From positions 62,001 through 126,000 of the forward strand of contig NZ_JAOQNX010000011.1 of assembly GCF_025961575.1 (NCBI RefSeq): a stretch of 64,000 nt of DNA. Reading direction: 5' to 3'. The translations under genes and the position numbers were made by a program. How positions within the stretch are numbered: position 1 is the first letter of the stretch; each line of letters opens with the position of its first letter. The notes beneath the pieces are model-generated. The model did no database searches and was not told where the DNA came from. It saw only the letters and a list, made by a program, of their open reading frames with translations. The DNA is from Rhodoblastus acidophilus. Its GTDB lineage: Bacteria; Pseudomonadota; Alphaproteobacteria; Rhizobiales; Beijerinckiaceae. This document shows, piece after piece, positions 1-8,894 of this stretch.

Positions 1-201
1 TCGACGCCAAGGGTCCGCCAAGGGCAGCAATTGAAGAGAATCTTCAAAGTGCCGACGCCAGATTTGTGACATCGTTGACCGACTCACCAAGTTCAGTCCT
101 TTTTGCCATTTGACAAGAAGCGCCTCGTAAATCTTCAGTCGGGCGCGCTGCTCTTCCGATAATTCGAGAGCAAGGCCCACCTGGTGACGCTCAACAGACA
201 T
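1..201 (-). CDS. rsmG: 16S rRNA (guanine-N7)-methyltransferase RsmG (GidB), N-terminal part
   Basis: Only the first 67 codons lie in the window; the gene runs off the left edge. The translation begins [18 protein letters not shown] and contains the RsmG pattern VKWQKGLNLVS followed by IWRRHFEDSLQLL, which lies just before the SAM-binding fold in this family. RsmG methylates the 16S rRNA 530-loop guanine. Its ATG shares one base with the mnmG stop codon (TAATG), so the two genes are probably translationally coupled. The mnmG-rsmG order is the common arrangement near alphaproteobacterial origins and is normally followed by parA-parB, which would lie outside this window. Confidence 0.9.
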   Translation of the reverse strand, partial: MSVERHQVGLALELSEEQRARLKIYEALLVKWQKGLNLVSRSTMSQIWRRHFEDSLQLLPLADPWRR

Positions 202-2069
202 TATGATGCGGCCTCTGTGTCGACCGATCGCTTTCTGCTTAGCGCCAGTAAGACAGTTAGCGCGGCAGGCGTAATGCCTTCAATCCGACTCGCTTGGCCG
301 AGGCTTACGGGGCGGGTGGCCTTTAATCTTGTTCTGACCTCGTTTGAAAGCCCGGGTACGGAATCATAATCTGTGTCAACGCACAGATGAACATCTTCGT
401 CACGCCGCAAGCTCGCCACTATAGCTTCTTGCTTGCCAAGGTATACTGAGTATTTTGCGTCCACCTCGACCTTAGCAGCAATGTCTCGATCGAAGGATTT
501 CAGTTCCGGCCAGATGGTCGCCAGATCACCAAAGCCTATCTGTGGATAGGACAAGATCGCAAAGGCCGAACGCGTTATGCCATCCAAATTCACGGGTAAA
601 CCTAGCCTACGTGCGTCCGTCGGCGTGAGCGTCCTCTGGCGGAGCACATTTGTGAGACGAGAACTCGCATCCTGCCGCTGACGAAAAATCTGCTTCCGTT
701 CCGGAGACACACAACCTGCATTGATGCCGAGCTCCGTTAATCGTTCGTCTGCATTATCACATCTCAGCGACAGCCGAAATTCCGCGCGCGAGGTAAACAT
801 CCGATAAGGCTCGGTTACGCCGCGAGTCGTCAAATCGTCGATCAAGACTCCAATATAGCTGTCGGACCGCCTAAGAATCAGTTCCTTTGAACCAGCCGCG
901 CGGAGCGCCGCATTCACTCCTGCCACAAGGCCCTGAGCCGCAGCCTCCTCGTAACCAGTCGTCCCATTGATCTGCCCGGCAAAATAGAGGCCTGCGATTT
1001 TTTTTGTTTCAAGGGTGGGTTTGAGCTCCCTTGGATCAACAAAATCGTACTCCACTGCATAGCCCGGTCTCAATATCTCCACGCGTTCAAGGCCGGCTAT
1101 CGTTCTAATAAACTGATCCTGCACATCTCGCGGCAACGACGTCGAAATTCCATTAGGATAAATCGTATCGTCGTCTAAGCCTTCTGGCTCGAGAAACAGC
1201 TGATGCTTATCGCGGTCAGCAAACCGAATTACTTTATCCTCGATCGAAGGACAATATCTGGGGCCACGTCCCGAGATAAGGCCGGAACGGATTGGAGTTC
1301 GATCGATATTTTCCAAGATGACGCGATGCGTCGTGGGATTCGTCGCGGTGATTGCGCAGGGAACCTGCCTGTTCACGACTTGCTTCGAATATGCCGAAAA
1401 AAGCTCCGGTTCATCATCGCCATATTGGAGGTCCAAAGCGGCCCAGTCGATAGATTTCCCCGACAACCGCGCTGGTGTTCCCGTTTTCAGGCGGTCAATC
1501 TTGAAGCCAGCTCTTGCTAGCGTATACGCAAGATGAGTTGAGGCTCCATCTCCCATGCGGCCTGCCGCTGAAACCTCATCTCCGATAAAGATCTTACCAT
1601 TGAGAAATGTCCCCGCGGTGATCACTACTGCTGCAGCGGCGAAGGTGGATCCATCGAGCAACTGGACCTCATGGGCGTTGCGGGATTCAACTAAGTTGGC
1701 TGCAGTACCCTCGAGGATACGGAGATTTGGCATGCCTTGCAGCAGCTCTATCATCGCTCGTCGATAGAGCTTGCGATCCACTTGCGCTCGCGGACCTCGC
1801 ACTGCGGGTCCTTTGGACCGATTGAGAAGGCGAAATTGAATACCGCTTGCATCAGCCGCACGCGGCATCAAACCATCTAGAGCATCAATTTCTCTTACAA
1901 GCTGCCCCTTTCCTAACCCGCCAATTGCAGGATTACAGGAAAGCTCTCCGATGGTCGAGATTTTTTGGGTCAGCAACAGCGTGACAGCGCCGATTCGAGC
2001 TGCGGCTGCGGCAGCCTCACAACCGGCGTGACCACCACCAATCACAATAACATCGAATGTGCGCTTCAT
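201..2069 (-). CDS. mnmG: tRNA uridine-5-carboxymethylaminomethyl modification enzyme MnmG (GidA)
   Basis: A 622-residue FAD protein of normal family length. The N-terminus has the dinucleotide-binding motif [14 protein letters not shown] (residues 7-20). Further on come the MnmG-specific stretches [20 protein letters not shown] and [20 protein letters not shown], then [13 protein letters not shown] and [20 protein letters not shown] in the C-terminal half. With MnmE it installs the 5-(carboxymethyl)aminomethyl group on U34 of tRNAs reading split codon boxes. It sits 14 bases downstream of mnmE, so both partners of the heterotetramer come from one transcript, and it ends in a one-base overlap with rsmG. 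Confidence 0.97.
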   Translation of the reverse strand: MKRTFDVIVIGGGHAGCEAAAAAARIGAVTLLLTQKISTIGELSCNPAIGGLGKGQLVREIDALDGLMPRAADASGIQFRLLNRSKGPAVRGPRAQVDRKLYRRAMIELLQGMPNLRILEGTAANLVESRNAHEVQLLDGSTFAAAAVVITAGTFLNGKIFIGDEVSAAGRMGDGASTHLAYTLARAGFKIDRLKTGTPARLSGKSIDWAALDLQYGDDEPELFSAYSKQVVNRQVPCAITATNPTTHRVILENIDRTPIRSGLISGRGPRYCPSIEDKVIRFADRDKHQLFLEPEGLDDDTIYPNGISTSLPRDVQDQFIRTIAGLERVEILRPGYAVEYDFVDPRELKPTLETKKIAGLYFAGQINGTTGYEEAAAQGLVAGVNAALRAAGSKELILRRSDSYIGVLIDDLTTRGVTEPYRMFTSRAEFRLSLRCDNADERLTELGINAGCVSPERKQIFRQRQDASSRLTNVLRQRTLTPTDARRLGLPVNLDGITRSAFAILSYPQIGFGDLATIWPELKSFDRDIAAKVEVDAKYSVYLGKQEAIVASLRRDEDVHLCVDTDYDSVPGLSNEVRTRLKATRPVSLGQASRIEGITPAALTVLLALSRKRSVDTEAAS

Positions 2070-2083
2070 CTGGACATGTGACC

Positions 2084-3415
2084 CTATTTGCCGATGCAGA
2101 ACCGCGAAAAGACTTCGTCGAGAACTTCCTCTGCAGCGACCTGCCCAACGACGACTTGCATCTCAAACACCGCTTCTTGAAGCTTCGCTGCGACGACTTC
2201 GGGATATTCAATCCCATGGACCACCGTCTGGAGGACCTCTCTGGCATTCTCCAACGCAACGCTCTGCCGCTCATTTACAGCTACCACATCACCCTGGACA
2301 CTTACGGATGATGCCACAAACGACGCTAATCTCTTCAACAATTCCGCGATATTGAAGCCAGTTCGCGCCGAAATGTGAAGGATACCCTCAGCGTCTTTCA
2401 AGCTACTTCCATCCAAATCTGGACCATCACATTTTGTAAAAATAAGCCAAATTGATCGCCCTTCAAATTCCTTCGGTGGCTCGAGCCGCTCCGCTTTATC
2501 AGACAACCATAGGATCAGATCAGCCTCTACGCCGCATGTGAGCGCCTTAGCAATACCGATGGATTCAATCCGATCAGAAGTCTCGCGGACACCGGCGCTA
2601 TCCACCAAATTAATAAGATGCCCGTCAAGGTCAAGACGGACTTCGATTAGGTCGCGCGTGGTGCCGGGAACATCTGAAATGATGGCCACATCGCGCTGCG
2701 CCAATTCATTGAGAAGCGTCGACTTGCCAACGTTCGGGGGCCCAGAGATTAAGACTGTAAACCCATTTCTTAGAAGCGATGCACGTTCGCGGTTACCCAA
2801 CCATTCAGTAAGCGACTCGCAGACTGAACGACAAATTTGAACTATGTGGTCGCTATCAAACGCACGCACGTCTACTTCGTCCGAAAAATCCAATGCGCAT
2901 TCGACATGCACAAGAGCATCCAACAGGCTCTGCCGCCATCCGTCGACTGCGGATCGGAATCTTCCGGAGAGACCATCAATCCCGAGCAACCGCTGTTGCT
3001 CTGTCTCTGCAGAGATTAGATCAGCAAGAGATTCGACCTCTATCAGGCTCATCTTACCATTCATCAGAGCCCTGCGACTAAATTCACCTGGCGTTGCCAT
3101 TCTCGTCGCGGGAAACTGCCCTAAAACCTCATATAGTTTTGCGAGGATTGCTCTGGATCCATGAATCGAGAACTCAACACAATCTTCACCCGTAAAGCTT
3201 GCCGGACCTGGAAACCAATAGATCAGCGCGTAATCGATTATTTGGCCCGACCAAGGATCACAAATCTTCGTCAAGGTCGCACGACGAGCTTCTGGAATTT
3301 TCCCAGCCATCGCTGCCAGTATCTCAGAGGCCCGCGGTCCGGACAGGCGCACAACAGCTAAAGCGGCTCGCCCTGGCGCAGTCGCGAGGGCAAAAATCGT
3401 GTCGGAACTATGAAT
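2084..3415 (-). CDS. mnmE: tRNA modification GTPase MnmE (TrmE), apparent ATT start
   Basis: A potassium-dependent GTPase that partners MnmG in wobble-uridine modification. Motifs: folate-binding N-terminal domain, G1 GPPNVGKST (about residues 225-233), G2 region DVPGTTRD, G3 DSAG, G4 TKCD, G5 SARTG, and the invariant C-terminal FCIGK. The first GTG in frame (3352) would begin at RLSGP and cut off the conserved [13 protein letters not shown] segment. That segment is encoded in frame upstream, but between it and the preceding stop codon at 3443-3445 there is no ATG, GTG or TTG. I place the start at ATT 3415, preceded at 8 bases by GTGGAG, giving 443 residues, the usual length. A sequencing error or another rare codon is the alternative. 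Confidence 0.9.
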   Translation of the reverse strand: MHSSDTIFALATAPGRAALAVVRLSGPRASEILAAMAGKIPEARRATLTKICDPWSGQIIDYALIYWFPGPASFTGEDCVEFSIHGSRAILAKLYEVLGQFPATRMATPGEFSRRALMNGKMSLIEVESLADLISAETEQQRLLGIDGLSGRFRSAVDGWRQSLLDALVHVECALDFSDEVDVRAFDSDHIVQICRSVCESLTEWLGNRERASLLRNGFTVLISGPPNVGKSTLLNELAQRDVAIISDVPGTTRDLIEVRLDLDGHLINLVDSAGVRETSDRIESIGIAKALTCGVEADLILWLSDKAERLEPPKEFEGRSIWLIFTKCDGPDLDGSSLKDAEGILHISARTGFNIAELLKRLASFVASSVSVQGDVVAVNERQSVALENAREVLQTVVHGIEYPEVVAAKLQEAVFEMQVVVGQVAAEEVLDEVFSRFCIGK

Positions 3416-3430
3416 CTTTGGTACTCCACA

Positions 3431-3462
3431 GAGAGAGATGTTTCACGTGAAACATCTCTCTC
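3431..3462. promoter_or_regulatory. parS: parS-type centromere site inside a 32-bp perfect palindrome
   Basis: Positions 3439-3454 read TGTTTCACGTGAAACA, an exact match to the ParB-binding consensus TGTTNCACGTGNAACA. The symmetry continues outward through GA/TC repeats so that 3431-3462 is a perfect 32-bp inverted repeat centred between 3446 and 3447. It lies in the 62-base gap between the rho stop and the mnmE start. ParB bound here would nucleate origin segregation. As RNA the same palindrome could also fold into a long stem after rho. I saw no second copy when scanning the CACGTG occurrences in the window. Confidence 0.85.
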
Positions 3463-3477
3463 GATCCGATTTCATTC

Positions 3478-4746
3478 TCAAGTGTTCATCGAATCGAAGA
3501 ACGAGCCGTTGCCCTTCGGGGTCTCGCGAAGTTTTCCAAGCAAAAATTCCGCAGCATCGACCGTGCCCATCGGATTCAGGATTCTCCGCAACACATACGT
3601 CTTTTTGAGGAGGTCTGTTGACACCAGCAACTCCTCCTTCCGGGTACCCGAGCGCGTGATGTCGATAGCGGGGAAAACCCTCTTATCGGCAACCTTGCGA
3701 TCCAATATGATTTCGGAATTACCCGTGCCCTTGAACTCCTCGAAGATCACTTCATCCATACGGGAACCCGTTTCAATCAACGCCGTCGCTATGATCGTGA
3801 GCGAGCCGCCCTCCTCGATGTTTCGAGCGGCACCGAAGAACCGCTTGGGCCTCTGAAGGGCATTCGCATCAACACCACCGGTCAGCACCTTGCCTGACGA
3901 CGGCACGACGGTGTTATACGCGCGGCCCAAGCGTGTGATGGAATCCAAAAGAATAACCACATCGCGCCCGTGCTCAACCAGTCGCTTGGCCTTCTCAATC
4001 ACCATTTCAGCCACCTGGACATGCCGTACCGCCGGCTCGTCGAAAGTAGATGAAATTACCTCTCCTTTCACGGATCGCTGCATATCCGTCACTTCTTCTG
4101 GACGCTCATCAATCAGCAACACAATCAAATAGCATTCTGGATGGTTGGTCGTTATCGACTGCGCAATGTTTTGAAGGATAACCGTCTTACCCGTTCTCGG
4201 GGGAGCCACAATCAACGCTCTTTGGCCCTTGCCGATTGGCGAAACAATGTCGATCACTCTCGCCGACAAGTCCTTCTTGGTCGGGTCATCGATCTCTAAA
4301 CGCAAGCGTTGGTTTGGGTAAAGCGGCGTAAGGTTGTCGAAATGAACCTTGTGTCTGACCTTCTCTGGGTCCTCGAAATTGATCGAATTTACCTTTAGCA
4401 GAGCAAAATACCGTTCACCCTCTTTCGGGCTGCGGATTAGTCCCTCGACGGTGTCGCCGGTTCTAAGCCCGAATCTGCGAATTTGAGATGGTGAAATGTA
4501 AATATCGTCGGGCCCAGCCAAATAATTCGCGTCTGACGAGCGCAAGAACCCAAACCCGTCGGACAAAACCTCGACAACGCCCTGACCGACGATTTCGATG
4601 TCGCGGGACGCCAATTGTTTTAAAATGGCGAACATCAACTCTTGCTTGCGCATGATCGAGGCATTCTCGACCTCGTGTTCTTCGGCAAAGGCCAGCAACT
4701 CGGTAGGCGACTTCGCCTTGAGCGTTTGAAGTTTGATCTCGCGCAT
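3478..4746 (-). CDS. rho: transcription termination factor Rho
   Basis: A hexameric RNA-dependent ATPase/helicase, 422 residues, standard for alphaproteobacteria. Order of domains: N-terminal Rho helical domain ([20 protein letters not shown]), the cold-shock RNA-binding fold ([20 protein letters not shown]), then the RecA-like motor with Walker A PPRTGKT, Walker B region [14 protein letters not shown] and the secondary RNA-binding loops near the GSSFD-equivalent. The start ATG ([16 protein letters not shown]) matches family members. It is upstream of mnmE on the same strand. A long leader lies 5' of it before the IS66 insertion, so its normal upstream neighbour has been replaced. Confidence 0.97.
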   Translation of the reverse strand: MREIKLQTLKAKSPTELLAFAEEHEVENASIMRKQELMFAILKQLASRDIEIVGQGVVEVLSDGFGFLRSSDANYLAGPDDIYISPSQIRRFGLRTGDTVEGLIRSPKEGERYFALLKVNSINFEDPEKVRHKVHFDNLTPLYPNQRLRLEIDDPTKKDLSARVIDIVSPIGKGQRALIVAPPRTGKTVILQNIAQSITTNHPECYLIVLLIDERPEEVTDMQRSVKGEVISSTFDEPAVRHVQVAEMVIEKAKRLVEHGRDVVILLDSITRLGRAYNTVVPSSGKVLTGGVDANALQRPKRFFGAARNIEEGGSLTIIATALIETGSRMDEVIFEEFKGTGNSEIILDRKVADKRVFPAIDITRSGTRKEELLVSTDLLKKTYVLRRILNPMGTVDAAEFLLGKLRETPKGNGSFFDSMNT

Positions 4747-5052
4747 GCGCTCGTAATCTCTATTTTGATCTGATAACTCGTCGTCGCAATGCCTTCGCTA
4801 AAGGTCCGGTGACTCCGCAACCGAACACACACGAATGGTTTTGAAGGGGCGACGACTCTTAGGCGGGAGTTACCGTTTACCAGAATATTAGGCGGGTAGC
4901 AACTCAGGAAGCCGACGCGAAGCTGCATGGAGCGCGCATCGAAATCTGCTCGAAGGGCAATCGGCATGGCGAACCTCCAGGTTCGCCTGTTGAATCAGAC
5001 CAACGCCGATTCGGAAATCACCCGACGAGTCAGGCATTCAGGGACTTAGTGT
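4747..5052 (-). promoter_or_regulatory. rho 5' leader region with a hairpin and a possible leader reading frame
   Basis: This 306-base stretch separates rho from the IS66 left end. It holds a 9-bp perfect inverted repeat (4968-4987, GGCGAACCT/AGGTTCGCC). On the minus strand the hairpin contains GGAGG, seven bases before an ATG at 4967 that opens a frame of about 74 codons before it enters rho in another frame (MPIALRADFDARSM...). It has no recognisable domain. rho genes are commonly autoregulated by attenuation in their leaders, so a leader peptide is possible but unproven; it could equally be a chance frame. No clear promoter hexamers were identified. Confidence 0.35.
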
Positions 5053-5143
5053 GTAAGCGTCCGGTGACGCGGGCTTCCGGTTTTCTGGCGCCGGCCTGAA
5101 GTTACGTCGCTAATTTCGGATTTAGCGACGTAGCGAAGTGCGG

Positions 5144-5516
5144 ATGGGCCGGGTCGAGATATTGAGTTGCCGCGAGCGGCGGCGCAACTGGACCAATGGC
5201 GATCGTGGAGGAAGCCGCGACAAGCGGGCTGCCTTTGGCGGTGGTCGCGCGTCGCCATGACATTGTTCCCCAGCAGATCTACACTTGGCGGCGTGAATTG
5301 CGGGCGGCTGCTCCGCTGGCCTTCGCGCCCGTCGCGCTTATTGCGCCAGAAGCCTCTGAGGCGCCTCAGCGCAAGAAGGCCGAGAGACGGAAGGAGCGAG
5401 GCCATCGAGCAGCGCAGATCGAAATCCACTGCGCCAATGGCCGGGTCCTGAAAGTCGCCTCCAGCCTCGACGCGGAGGTTCTGAAGACGTTGATCCGATC
5501 GGTGGAAGACGCATGA
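5144..5516 (+). pseudogene. tnpA: IS66 accessory protein TnpA, frameshifted near its start
   Basis: IS66 TnpA is a small helix-turn-helix protein needed for transposition. From ATG 5144 the frame reads MGRVEILSCRERRRNW, the normal beginning. The remainder of the protein, AIVEEAATSGLPLAVVARRH...QQIYTWRREL, is in a different frame that can only start at ATG 5196. The few residues normally linking the two (roughly between RRRNW and AIVEEA) are missing, which points to a short deletion that is not a multiple of three. The downstream part (5196-5516, 106 residues) stays open and overlaps tnpB by four bases (ATGA). Confidence 0.75.
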
Positions 5517-5860
5517 TCGGCCCCGGCTCCAGCGTTCGCGTTTATCTCGCCTGCGGCGTGGTCGACATGCGCAAGGGCATCGACGGATTGGCGGCGCTGG
5601 CTCAGGCGAGCCTGCGGCGGGATCCGGCTTCTGGCGCGGTGTTCGCCTTTCGCGGCCGGCGCGGCGACAGGATCAAGCTGTTGTATTGGGACGGGCAAGG
5701 TTTTTGCCTGTTCTACAAGGTTTTGGAGCGCGGACGCTTTCCCTGGCCCTCGGCGGCTGATGGAACCGCGCGCCTGACTGCGGCGCAACTGGCGATGCTG
5801 TGGGAGGGCATCGATTGGCGGCGTCCGTCCTGGTCGGCGCCGCCGTCTCGAACGGCCTGA
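5513..5860 (+). CDS. tnpB: IS66 TnpB (Orf2) accessory protein
   Basis: A 115-residue protein of the IS66 Orf2 family, intact by length. It carries the diagnostic motifs GVVDMRKGIDGLAALAQ, GAVFAFRGRRGDRIKLLYWD and GFCLFYKVLERGRFPWP, and ends after LAMLWEGIDWRRP. TnpB is required with TnpA and TnpC for IS66 transposition, although its biochemical role is unclear. The start codon overlaps the tnpA stop (ATGA), the usual coupling in this family. With tnpA damaged and tnpC truncated it is unlikely to support movement on its own. Confidence 0.92.
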   Translation: MIGPGSSVRVYLACGVVDMRKGIDGLAALAQASLRRDPASGAVFAFRGRRGDRIKLLYWDGQGFCLFYKVLERGRFPWPSAADGTARLTAAQLAMLWEGIDWRRPSWSAPPSRTA

Positions 5861-5923
5861 AACTCAAGCGTTTCAGGCCAGACGAGCCTGTTCCGCCAAC
5901 GGCAAATCAGCTATGTTTTGGCC

Positions 5924-6961
5924 ATGAGCCAGGCCGTCGCCGATCTGCCGGAAGATGTCGAATCTCTGCGCGCGATCGTCGCCGCGCAGGCGGCGCAACT
6001 GGCTGAAGCGGACCGTCGCCTGCACACGCGCGACACGCTGATCGAAAAGCTGAAAGCGCAATTGGCGTTGCTACGCCGCGCCCGTTTCGGCGCCTCCTCC
6101 GAAAAGGTCGAGCGGCAGATCGAGCAGCTTGAACTGGCGCTTGAGGACATTGAGGCCGCTGCGGGCGAAACCGCGCCGCCGGCCGTCGCCAAGGCGGAAA
6201 CCGAGAAAAGCAAGCCGGCGCGCCAGCCCTTGCCCGATCATCTGCCTCGTTTTGAGGAAATCCATGAAGTCGAGGACTGCGCCTGTCCGACCTGCGGCGG
6301 CCGCGATTTTTTGAAGGCCGGCTCGATTGTCAGCGAAGTGCTGGATTACATTCCGGCCTCGTTCCGCGTCGTGAGCCACGTCCGCCGCAAGATCGTTTGC
6401 AAGGGCTGCGACACCGAGATCAAGGCGGCCACGCCGTCGCCGCCGATCGAGCGCGGCAAGCCGGGCGCCGGCCTGCTCGCCCATGTGCTCGTCAGCAAAT
6501 ATTGCGACCACCTGCCGCTTTACCGCCAGTCCGACATCTACGCCCGCGAGAACGTCGATCTGTCCCGCTCCACCATGGCGGATTGGGTCGGCCAGGTCAG
6601 CGCGCTGCTGGCGCCGCTGGTCGACGCGCTTCGCGCGCATGTGTTCGCTGGCGATCGGCTCCATGGCGATGACACGCCCGTTCCCGTGCTGGACCCCGGA
6701 CGCGGACGGACCAAGGAAGGCCGACTGTGGGTTTATGTGCGCGACGGCCGTCTCTGGCGGGATCAGGCGCCGCCGGCGGTCGCCTATTTTTACAGCCCCG
6801 ACCGCAAGGGCGAACATCCGCAAAAGCATCTCGAAAACTTCCGCGGCGTGCTCCATGCCGATGGCTATGCGGGCTTTCGTCATCTCTATGAACCGCAAAA
6901 ACTTGGCGAGGCGCCGCCCATCCTGGAAGCGGCTTGCATGGCGCATGTGCGCCGCAAGTGA
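5924..6961 (+). pseudogene. tnpC: IS66 transposase TnpC, C-terminally truncated
   Basis: The frame from ATG 5924 (MSQAVADLPEDVESLRA) gives 345 residues with the N-terminal coiled-coil/leucine-zipper region, the RRARFGASSEKVERQIEQLE motif, the zinc-finger-like region CACPTCGG...CKGC, and the start of the DDE core (GDRLHGDDTPVPVL and LHADGYAGF). It stops immediately after EAACMAHVRRK, where intact proteins continue for roughly 170-190 more residues including the catalytic glutamate. The break coincides with the join to an IS256 remnant, so it was removed by a second insertion or recombination, not by a point mutation. Confidence 0.88.
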
Positions 6962-7170
6962 AATGCACGCGGCATCTTTGCCAACTCGCCTTGAACACTT
7001 GGGCGATCGCCGCCTTCATCCGAACGCTCGTAACGTCCGGCGCCGATCAAGTTGTCGACGTCGAAATCCATCAGTTTCCGCAATACCGCTTCGGCGAGGT
7101 CCTTCAGAAGGTCCTCCCCGCCGCGCTCGCGCAGTTGATGAAGAAATGCCATTGTGTCGTCGGTCATCAT
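6958..7170 (-). pseudogene. IS256-family (mutator) transposase remnant with internal deletion
   Basis: On the minus strand an ATG at 7170 opens MMTDDTMAFLHQLRERGGE...LMDFDVDNLIGAGRYERSDE, the N-terminus of IS256-type transposases. In the next bases the homology jumps, in another frame, to MKAAIAQVFKASWQRCRVHF, which lies near the middle of the normal protein. The sequence between (perhaps 150 residues, with the first catalytic Asp) is missing. The fragment ends at HFT, where IS66 tnpC begins. It is therefore a double-truncated, non-functional relic. Confidence 0.8.
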
Positions 7171-7243
7171 GTCCTCGGGTCGGTGGGGTCAAGCTTCAGC
7201 AACTCGACCATAACCGAAGAGGGCGCGGTGACCGCCCCGGCCC

Positions 7244-7281
7244 GCCGGCGGGCTCCGCTAAGCGGAGCTCCGCCCGCCGGC
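7244..7281. repeat. GC-rich imperfect inverted repeat
   Basis: Arms at 7245-7259 (CCGGCGGGCTCCGCT) and 7261-7280 (AGCGGAGCTCCGCCCGCCGG) are complementary apart from a five-base bulge in the right arm, and one further G-C pair closes the outside. It lies upstream of the IS256 remnant start and next to a short open stretch on the minus strand that ends ...STDVVEIF followed by a stop, so it may be a terminator or the end structure of an unidentified element. No U-tract follows on either strand. Confidence 0.6.
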
Positions 7282-7902
7282 TCTCAGAAAATCTCCACCA
7301 CATCCGTGGACGCTACCTGGGGCAACTCGCTGATATCTCGTGTCCTCTTCCGATAGATCATCTTTTGCACAGTGCCTTCGTCGGAGGTGTGATTAACCGC
7401 TCTTTAATGCCTTCAATGATACGATGGGTTGTAGAGCTAGTCTCGGTTATTCACAATCGGTCCACTGTTGACAGAAAATCACGAAGCGGTGTGAATCTCT
7501 ACCCCCCCCCGTGTAAGTCCGAGGTAGGGTATTTACAACCTTTTGAAATAACTAGTGATTTTCTGGAGCGACCGTGCGTTTAAAAAGCGCCAAACGCGGA
7601 GCGCAGCCTGGGATTTTCTGTGAACAAGTTGAATTAAGTGTAATACGTACGCTAATAAAAAAATCAAATTTAATAACTCATTTCTTTGAGTTAGCGAAAG
7701 TCGAGCCAGATCATGATTGGTGTGGATCAGAGTGCCCTTATCCCTCGTAGAAGCGAGCTAAATTCGTCGGTCCATCTCATTGTGAGCAATTCGCTTCAGT
7801 TAGCCACGCCAAAGGACCACAAAGGGCTTGTACTCAAGCATGAGTGTCGATATAGAAAAGCCGTCGGCGGCTCTTTTAGAGGCCTTCCCAAAGCCGATGC
7901 AT
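7282..7902. other. Gene-poor, AT-leaning stretch between IS remnants and tRNA-Ala
   Basis: No convincing gene is present. The minus strand over about 7282-7370 encodes ...MIYRKRTRDISELPQVAST and a stop, possibly the tail of a lost gene; I do not recognise it. Other visible items are a run of nine C at 7502-7510 and a 10-bp inverted repeat (AGAAAATCAC 7473-7482, GTGATTTTCT 7555-7564). Between about 7600 and 7700 the sequence is markedly AT-rich, unlike the flanking insertion sequences, and may be native DNA from before the insertions. Confidence 0.5.
7856..7879 (+). terminator. Possible intrinsic terminator upstream of tRNA-Ala
   Basis: The sequence AGCCG-TCGG-CGGCT can form a 5-bp stem with a four-base loop, flanked by AAAA before and CTTTT after. 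The stem is short, and no gene is known to end here, so the call is weak; it may instead be part of the tRNA upstream region. Confidence 0.3.
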
Positions 7903-7978
<76 letters not shown>

Positions 7979-8091
7979 ACGTTCAGTCGTCATTGATTTT
8001 TCGTATAGATTTAATTTAATTCACGCTAGTCTCTCCTCCAACACTTTGCCCGAACTTTTTAGAACACGAAATTCAGATACCAAACGCATTA

Positions 8092-8893
8092 GGTTCCAGA
8101 CTCATAACCAGTAGCTGACGGTCGCGGCGAGGCAGACGGTTGCGAGGTAATTGACGGCGTTTCGGTCGTATCGCGTGGCCACGCGCCGGAAGTCTTTCAG
8201 GCGGCAGAACATGCGTTCGATGGCGTTGCGGTTGCGATAGAGGAACGGCGAGAAGCAGTTCTTCCATTTGCGGTTGGCCTTGGGTGGAATGTTCGGCATG
8301 ACGCCTTTGTCCTCGACCTGTCGGCGGAGCTGGTTGGCGTCGTAACCCTTGTCTGCATGCAGGATGTCGCAGTCAGGCAGCCTCTCCAGCAATGTCGCGC
8401 CAGCGGTGCAATCCGCGATATTCCCGCCCGTGAGCATGAAGGCCAAAGGCCGGCATTGCGCATCGGTCAGGGCGTGGATTTTCGTCGTGCGCCCACCGCG
8501 CGAGCGGCCGATGGCCTGACTTTTCTCCCCCCTTTTCCGCCCGCCGCGCAGCGGTGAGCTTTCACGGCGGAACTGTCGATCAGGACTTCCGCGGTTGGTC
8601 CGCCGGCCCGCGCCAACTCTTCGAAAAGCGTCGTCCAGACGCCCTTCGCCGCCCACCGGACGAACCGGTTGTAGAGCGTCTTCCGAGGACCATAATCCGG
8701 CGGCGCGTCCACCCAGCGCCCGCCACTTTTCAGCACATGCACGATACCGCTGATCACGCGGAGATCGTCAACCCGCTCCTTGCCGCGCGTGTCGGTCGGA
8801 AGATGAGGTTGGATCTTGGAAAACTGCTCGTCCGTGACCCAGAACTGATCTCGATTCATCCGCGCTTCCTTTCGGAAGCCCTGAATCATAACC
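8092..8893 (-). mobile_element. IS5-family element (IS427-like)
   Basis: The element carries one transposase split over two frames on the minus strand. The outer ends both begin GGTT when read inward (GGTTCCAGACTCA at 8092, and GGTTATGATTCAG reading back from 8893), a partial inverted repeat. The bases outside the two ends do not match each other: the left flank is tRNA-side spacer and the right flank is the middle of an IS21 istA gene. This lack of a target duplication implies that a deletion or recombination followed insertion. End positions are approximate by a few bases. Confidence 0.7.
8102..8859 (-). CDS. IS5-family transposase made by -1 frameshifting (orfA/orfB)
   Basis: The first frame begins MNRDQFWVTDEQFSKIQPHL (start 8859) and runs through VLIDSSAVKAHRCAAGGKGG. 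The second frame continues with KRGEKSQAIGRSRGGRTTKIHAL, then DILHADKGYDANQLRR and the catalytic-Glu region NAIERMFCRLKDFRRVATRYD. They join at AAAAGGGGGG on the minus strand (plus-strand 8527-8536), where a -1 slip puts AAA-AGG-GGG-GAG in frame, giving about 252 residues. Such A/G runs are known frameshift sites in the IS427 group of IS5. The protein is otherwise complete, so this is the one element here that might still be active. Confidence 0.85.
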
Positions 8894-8894
8894 C

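Larger units (their letters stand above)
5053..6958 (+). mobile_element. IS66-family element, right end lost
   Basis: The left end reads GTAAGCGTCCGGTGA at 5053-5067, the usual IS66 terminal sequence. Just inside is an 11-bp inverted repeat (5103-5113 with 5122-5132). Three genes follow in the family order: tnpA (damaged), tnpB (intact) and tnpC (stops at residue 345, about two thirds of normal length). At about 6958 the sequence passes directly into an IS256 fragment on the other strand, so the 3' part of tnpC and the right terminal repeat are missing. The element inserted upstream of rho. Confidence 0.88.

Noticed and set aside
6071-6946. A 291-codon minus-strand frame inside IS66 tnpC
   Set aside because: Antisense to a recognisable transposase.
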